From NCBI GenBank assembly GCA_024690425.1, contig JAILCT010000040.1, forward strand, positions 1-7,669: a stretch of DNA of 7,669 nt, read 5' to 3'. The translations under genes and the position numbers were made by a program. Source of the stretch: Lachnospiraceae bacterium (lineage in GTDB: Bacteria > Bacillota_A > Clostridia > Lachnospirales > Lachnospiraceae). The notes under the pieces are model-generated. The model saw nothing but the letters and a program-made list of their open reading frames with translations, ran no database searches and had not been told where the DNA came from. Of the stretch, positions 6,095 to 7,669 are shown piece after piece. Position 1 is the stretch's first letter. Every line of letters starts with the position of its first letter.

Positions 6095-7324
6095 TTATTT
6101 GAACACTACCTTCTTGAAGTTCTTCTTACCCTTCTTCACAACCTTGCCGTCGCCGAAGTCCTCAGGCGCAAAGCTTAAGAACAGGTCTGTTACCTTCTCG
6201 CCGTCAACAGTCACGCCGCCGCCCTCAACACTCCTTCTCGCATCGGACCTTGAAGTAGCCATGCCGGCCTTGACAAGGATAGCCTGAATATCGATGGCTC
6301 CGTCCTTAAGATCCTCTGAAGTTATCTCAACAGTGGGCATATCGGCAGAATCACCCGATGTAAAGATCGCGCGGGCTGCATTCTGTGCCTTTACCGCTTC
6401 CTCCTCACCGTGGACAAGCTTGGTAAGCTCGAAGGCCAGTATCTCCTTGGCCTCGTTGAGCTGAGCTCCTTCCCACTTATCCATCTTATCAATCTCCTCG
6501 AGAGGCAGGAAGGTGAGCATACGGATGCACTTAAGCACATCAGCATCCGCAACATTCCTCCAGTACTGGTAAAAATCATACGGTGTGGTCTTCTCGGGAT
6601 CGAGCCATACAGCTCCCTTCTCCGTCTTACCCATCTTCTTACCCTCAGAGTTAAGAAGGAGGGTTATAGTCATTGCCTCGGCATCATTCTTGCCAAGCTT
6701 CTTGCGGATAAGCTCGCGTCCTCCCAGCATATTTGACCACTGGTCGTCGCCGCCGAACTGAAGGTTGCATCCGTACTTTCTGTAAAGCTCCAGGAAATCA
6801 TAGCTCTGCATTATCATATAGTTAAACTCAAGGAAAGTGAGGCCTCCATCCCTGTCCATACGCTGCTTGTAGCACTCGGCCCTGAGCATATTCGATACCG
6901 AGAAGTAAGGGCCGACCTCGCGGAGCATATCAACATAATTAAGGTCCATGAGCCAGTCGGCATTATTGACCATTATGGCCTTGCCATCCGAAAAGTCAAT
7001 GAACCTGCTCATCTGCTTCTTAAAACACTCGATGTTATGGGCAATCGTTTCCTTGGTCATCATCTTACGCATATCTGTCTTGCCCGAAGGATCACCGATC
7101 ATTCCCGTACCGCCTCCGAGAAGTGCGATGGGCTTATTACCGGCCATCTGCAGCCTCTTCATAAGACAGAGGGTCATAAAATGTCCCACGTGCAGGCTGT
7201 CAGCCGTAGGGTCAAAACCTATATAGAAAACTGCCTTACCGTTATCGATAAGATCCTTTATTCCCTTTTCGTCCGTCACCTGGGCGATGAGTCCCCTGGC
7301 AACCAGTTCGTCATAAATCTTCAT
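6095..7324 (-). CDS. tyrS: Tyrosyl-tRNA synthetase
   Basis: This class Ic synthetase attaches tyrosine to tRNA-Tyr. The 409-residue product has [15 protein letters not shown] (34-48) with the HIGH-type HVGH at 45-48, [13 protein letters not shown] (70-82), [12 protein letters not shown] (189-200) and the KMSKS-type loop [14 protein letters not shown] (229-242, KMGKT at 230-234). An S4-like RNA-binding domain covers about 345-409. Length and order are normal for the bacterial TyrRS that carries a C-terminal S4 domain. A clear GGAGG at 7330-7334 lies 5 nt before the ATG. The gene has its own promoter just after the pckA terminator and is first in a run of co-directional genes; the adenylation enzyme begins 3 nt after its stop. 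The leader is only about 40 nt, too short for the tyrosine T-box riboswitch common upstream of Firmicute tyrS. Function is secure. Confidence 0.97.
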   Translation of the reverse strand: MKIYDELVARGLIAQVTDEKGIKDLIDNGKAVFYIGFDPTADSLHVGHFMTLCLMKRLQMAGNKPIALLGGGTGMIGDPSGKTDMRKMMTKETIAHNIECFKKQMSRFIDFSDGKAIMVNNADWLMDLNYVDMLREVGPYFSVSNMLRAECYKQRMDRDGGLTFLEFNYMIMQSYDFLELYRKYGCNLQFGGDDQWSNMLGGRELIRKKLGKNDAEAMTITLLLNSEGKKMGKTEKGAVWLDPEKTTPYDFYQYWRNVADADVLKCIRMLTFLPLEEIDKMDKWEGAQLNEAKEILAFELTKLVHGEEEAVKAQNAARAIFTSGDSADMPTVEITSEDLKDGAIDIQAILVKAGMATSRSDARRSVEGGGVTVDGEKVTDLFLSFAPEDFGDGKVVKKGKKNFKKVVFK

Positions 7325-7368
7325 AATATCCTCCGTAATCTCATTTTACAAATAACATAAACAGAAGT

Positions 7369-7397
7369 ATTTTATCACACAACTGCAATAATGAAAA
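7369..7397 (-). promoter_or_regulatory. Predicted promoter of the tyrS unit (extended -10)
   Basis: On the minus strand a TAAAAT -10 box (7369-7374) is preceded by TGA (7375-7377), making an extended -10. The hexamer TTTTCA (7392-7397) lies at the ideal 17 nt and shares four of six bases with TTGACA. Transcription would begin near 7362, leaving a leader of about 38 nt that includes the GGAGG ribosome site. It sits directly behind the pckA terminator and overlaps its T-rich end by a few bases. An alternative pair, TTGTGT and TATGTT with a 17-nt spacer, lies slightly further downstream. Confidence 0.55.
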
Positions 7398-7427
7398 GCA
7401 AAAAAGGAGCCCGCATGCGCGAGCCCC
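7394..7427 (-). terminator. Intrinsic terminator after pckA
   Basis: On the minus strand GGGGCTCGC (7419-7427) can pair with GCGGGCTCC (7406-7414): nine base pairs including two G-U pairs, closing a 4-base loop. A run of six T follows at once (7400-7405), then GC and four more T. It lies 21 nt after the pckA stop and faces the same way, so it should separate pckA from the tyrS unit. Confidence 0.9.
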
Positions 7428-7447
7428 TTAACAATTCAAAATTAGGA

Positions 7448-7669
7448 TTACAGCTGAGGACCTGCCTTAACAAGTGCCTTACCTGCATCGTTGGTCTCAT
7501 ACTTAGCAAAGTTCTTGATGAACCTGCCTGCAAGATCCTTAGCCTTTGTCTCCCACTCGGAAGCATCAGCGTATGTATCTCTGGGATCAAGGATTCCGCT
7601 GTCAACTCCGGGAAGCTCTGTGGGAACTTCGAAGTTGAAGTAAGGGATCTTCTTGGTAGGAGCCTTAAG
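7448..7669 (-). CDS. pckA: Phosphoenolpyruvate carboxykinase (ATP), C-terminal end (cut by the window edge)
   Basis: The last 73 residues of a protein read in from the right edge and stop with TAA at 7448-7450. The tail contains [20 protein letters not shown] and [10 protein letters not shown], followed by [16 protein letters not shown] and a [11 protein letters not shown] end. This is the conserved C-terminus of ATP-dependent PEP carboxykinase; the E. coli protein ends similarly with 'AGAALVAAGPKL'. The enzyme interconverts oxaloacetate plus ATP with PEP, CO2 and ADP. In fermenting rumen and gut anaerobes it often runs toward oxaloacetate to fix CO2. The catalytic region (P-loop and metal ligands) is outside the window. 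The gene is followed by a strong terminator and is probably transcribed separately from tyrS. Nothing about its 5' end can be said here. Confidence 0.93.
   Translation of the reverse strand, partial: LKAPTKKIPYFNFEVPTELPGVDSGILDPRDTYADASEWETKAKDLAGRFIKNFAKYETNDAGKALVKAGPQL

Noticed and set aside
1..7669. CRISPR array, transposase, phage or defence genes
   Set aside because: No repeat-spacer pattern, terminal inverted repeats, tRNA gene or recognisable mobile-element protein was seen; the window is densely filled with the genes listed.

Overview
All eight genes in this window lie on the minus strand, so they are described here from right to left. Codon use, GC content in the mid-40s by eye, an ATP-type PEP carboxykinase, a glutamate 2,3-aminomutase-like protein and a Streptococcus/Clostridia-type TrpRS suggest an anaerobic Firmicute, most likely a gut or rumen Lachnospiraceae-like Clostridium. 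This is inferred from remembered protein resemblance, not from a search.

Layout: the window opens on the right with the C-terminus of phosphoenolpyruvate carboxykinase (pckA), followed by an intrinsic terminator. In the same short gap an extended -10 promoter starts a new unit: tyrS (tyrosyl-tRNA synthetase), then four envelope-acylation genes (amino-acid adenylating enzyme, acyl carrier protein, MBOAT acyltransferase, SGNH/DltD-like membrane-anchored protein), then trpS (tryptophanyl-tRNA synthetase), then the N-terminal third of a radical-SAM aminomutase resembling glutamate 2,3-aminomutase. Junctions are 3, 19, 4, about 40, 69 and 20 nt, and I see no terminator between tyrS and the left edge, so one polycistronic unit is plausible.

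The four middle genes are the most interesting part. They resemble the Dlt (teichoic-acid D-alanylation) pathway but are not a standard dltXABCD operon. The order is A-C-B-D and there is no DltX microprotein. Instead the MBOAT itself ends in the hexapeptide FIYGAF, which fits the FxYxxF 'acyl shuttle' motif known from DltX and from some MBOATs. The adenylation enzyme keeps the aspartate that binds the substrate amino group, but it has glycine where DltA has the D-Ala-selecting cysteine, and other pocket positions also differ. Predicted flow: an amino acid is adenylated, loaded on Ser31-phosphopantetheine of the carrier, passed through the MBOAT to Tyr541 outside the membrane, and handed to the SGNH protein, which esterifies an unknown envelope polymer. 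Amino acid and acceptor are not determined by the sequence. The neighbours (two aromatic aaRS genes and a probable beta-glutamate-forming enzyme) give only weak hints.
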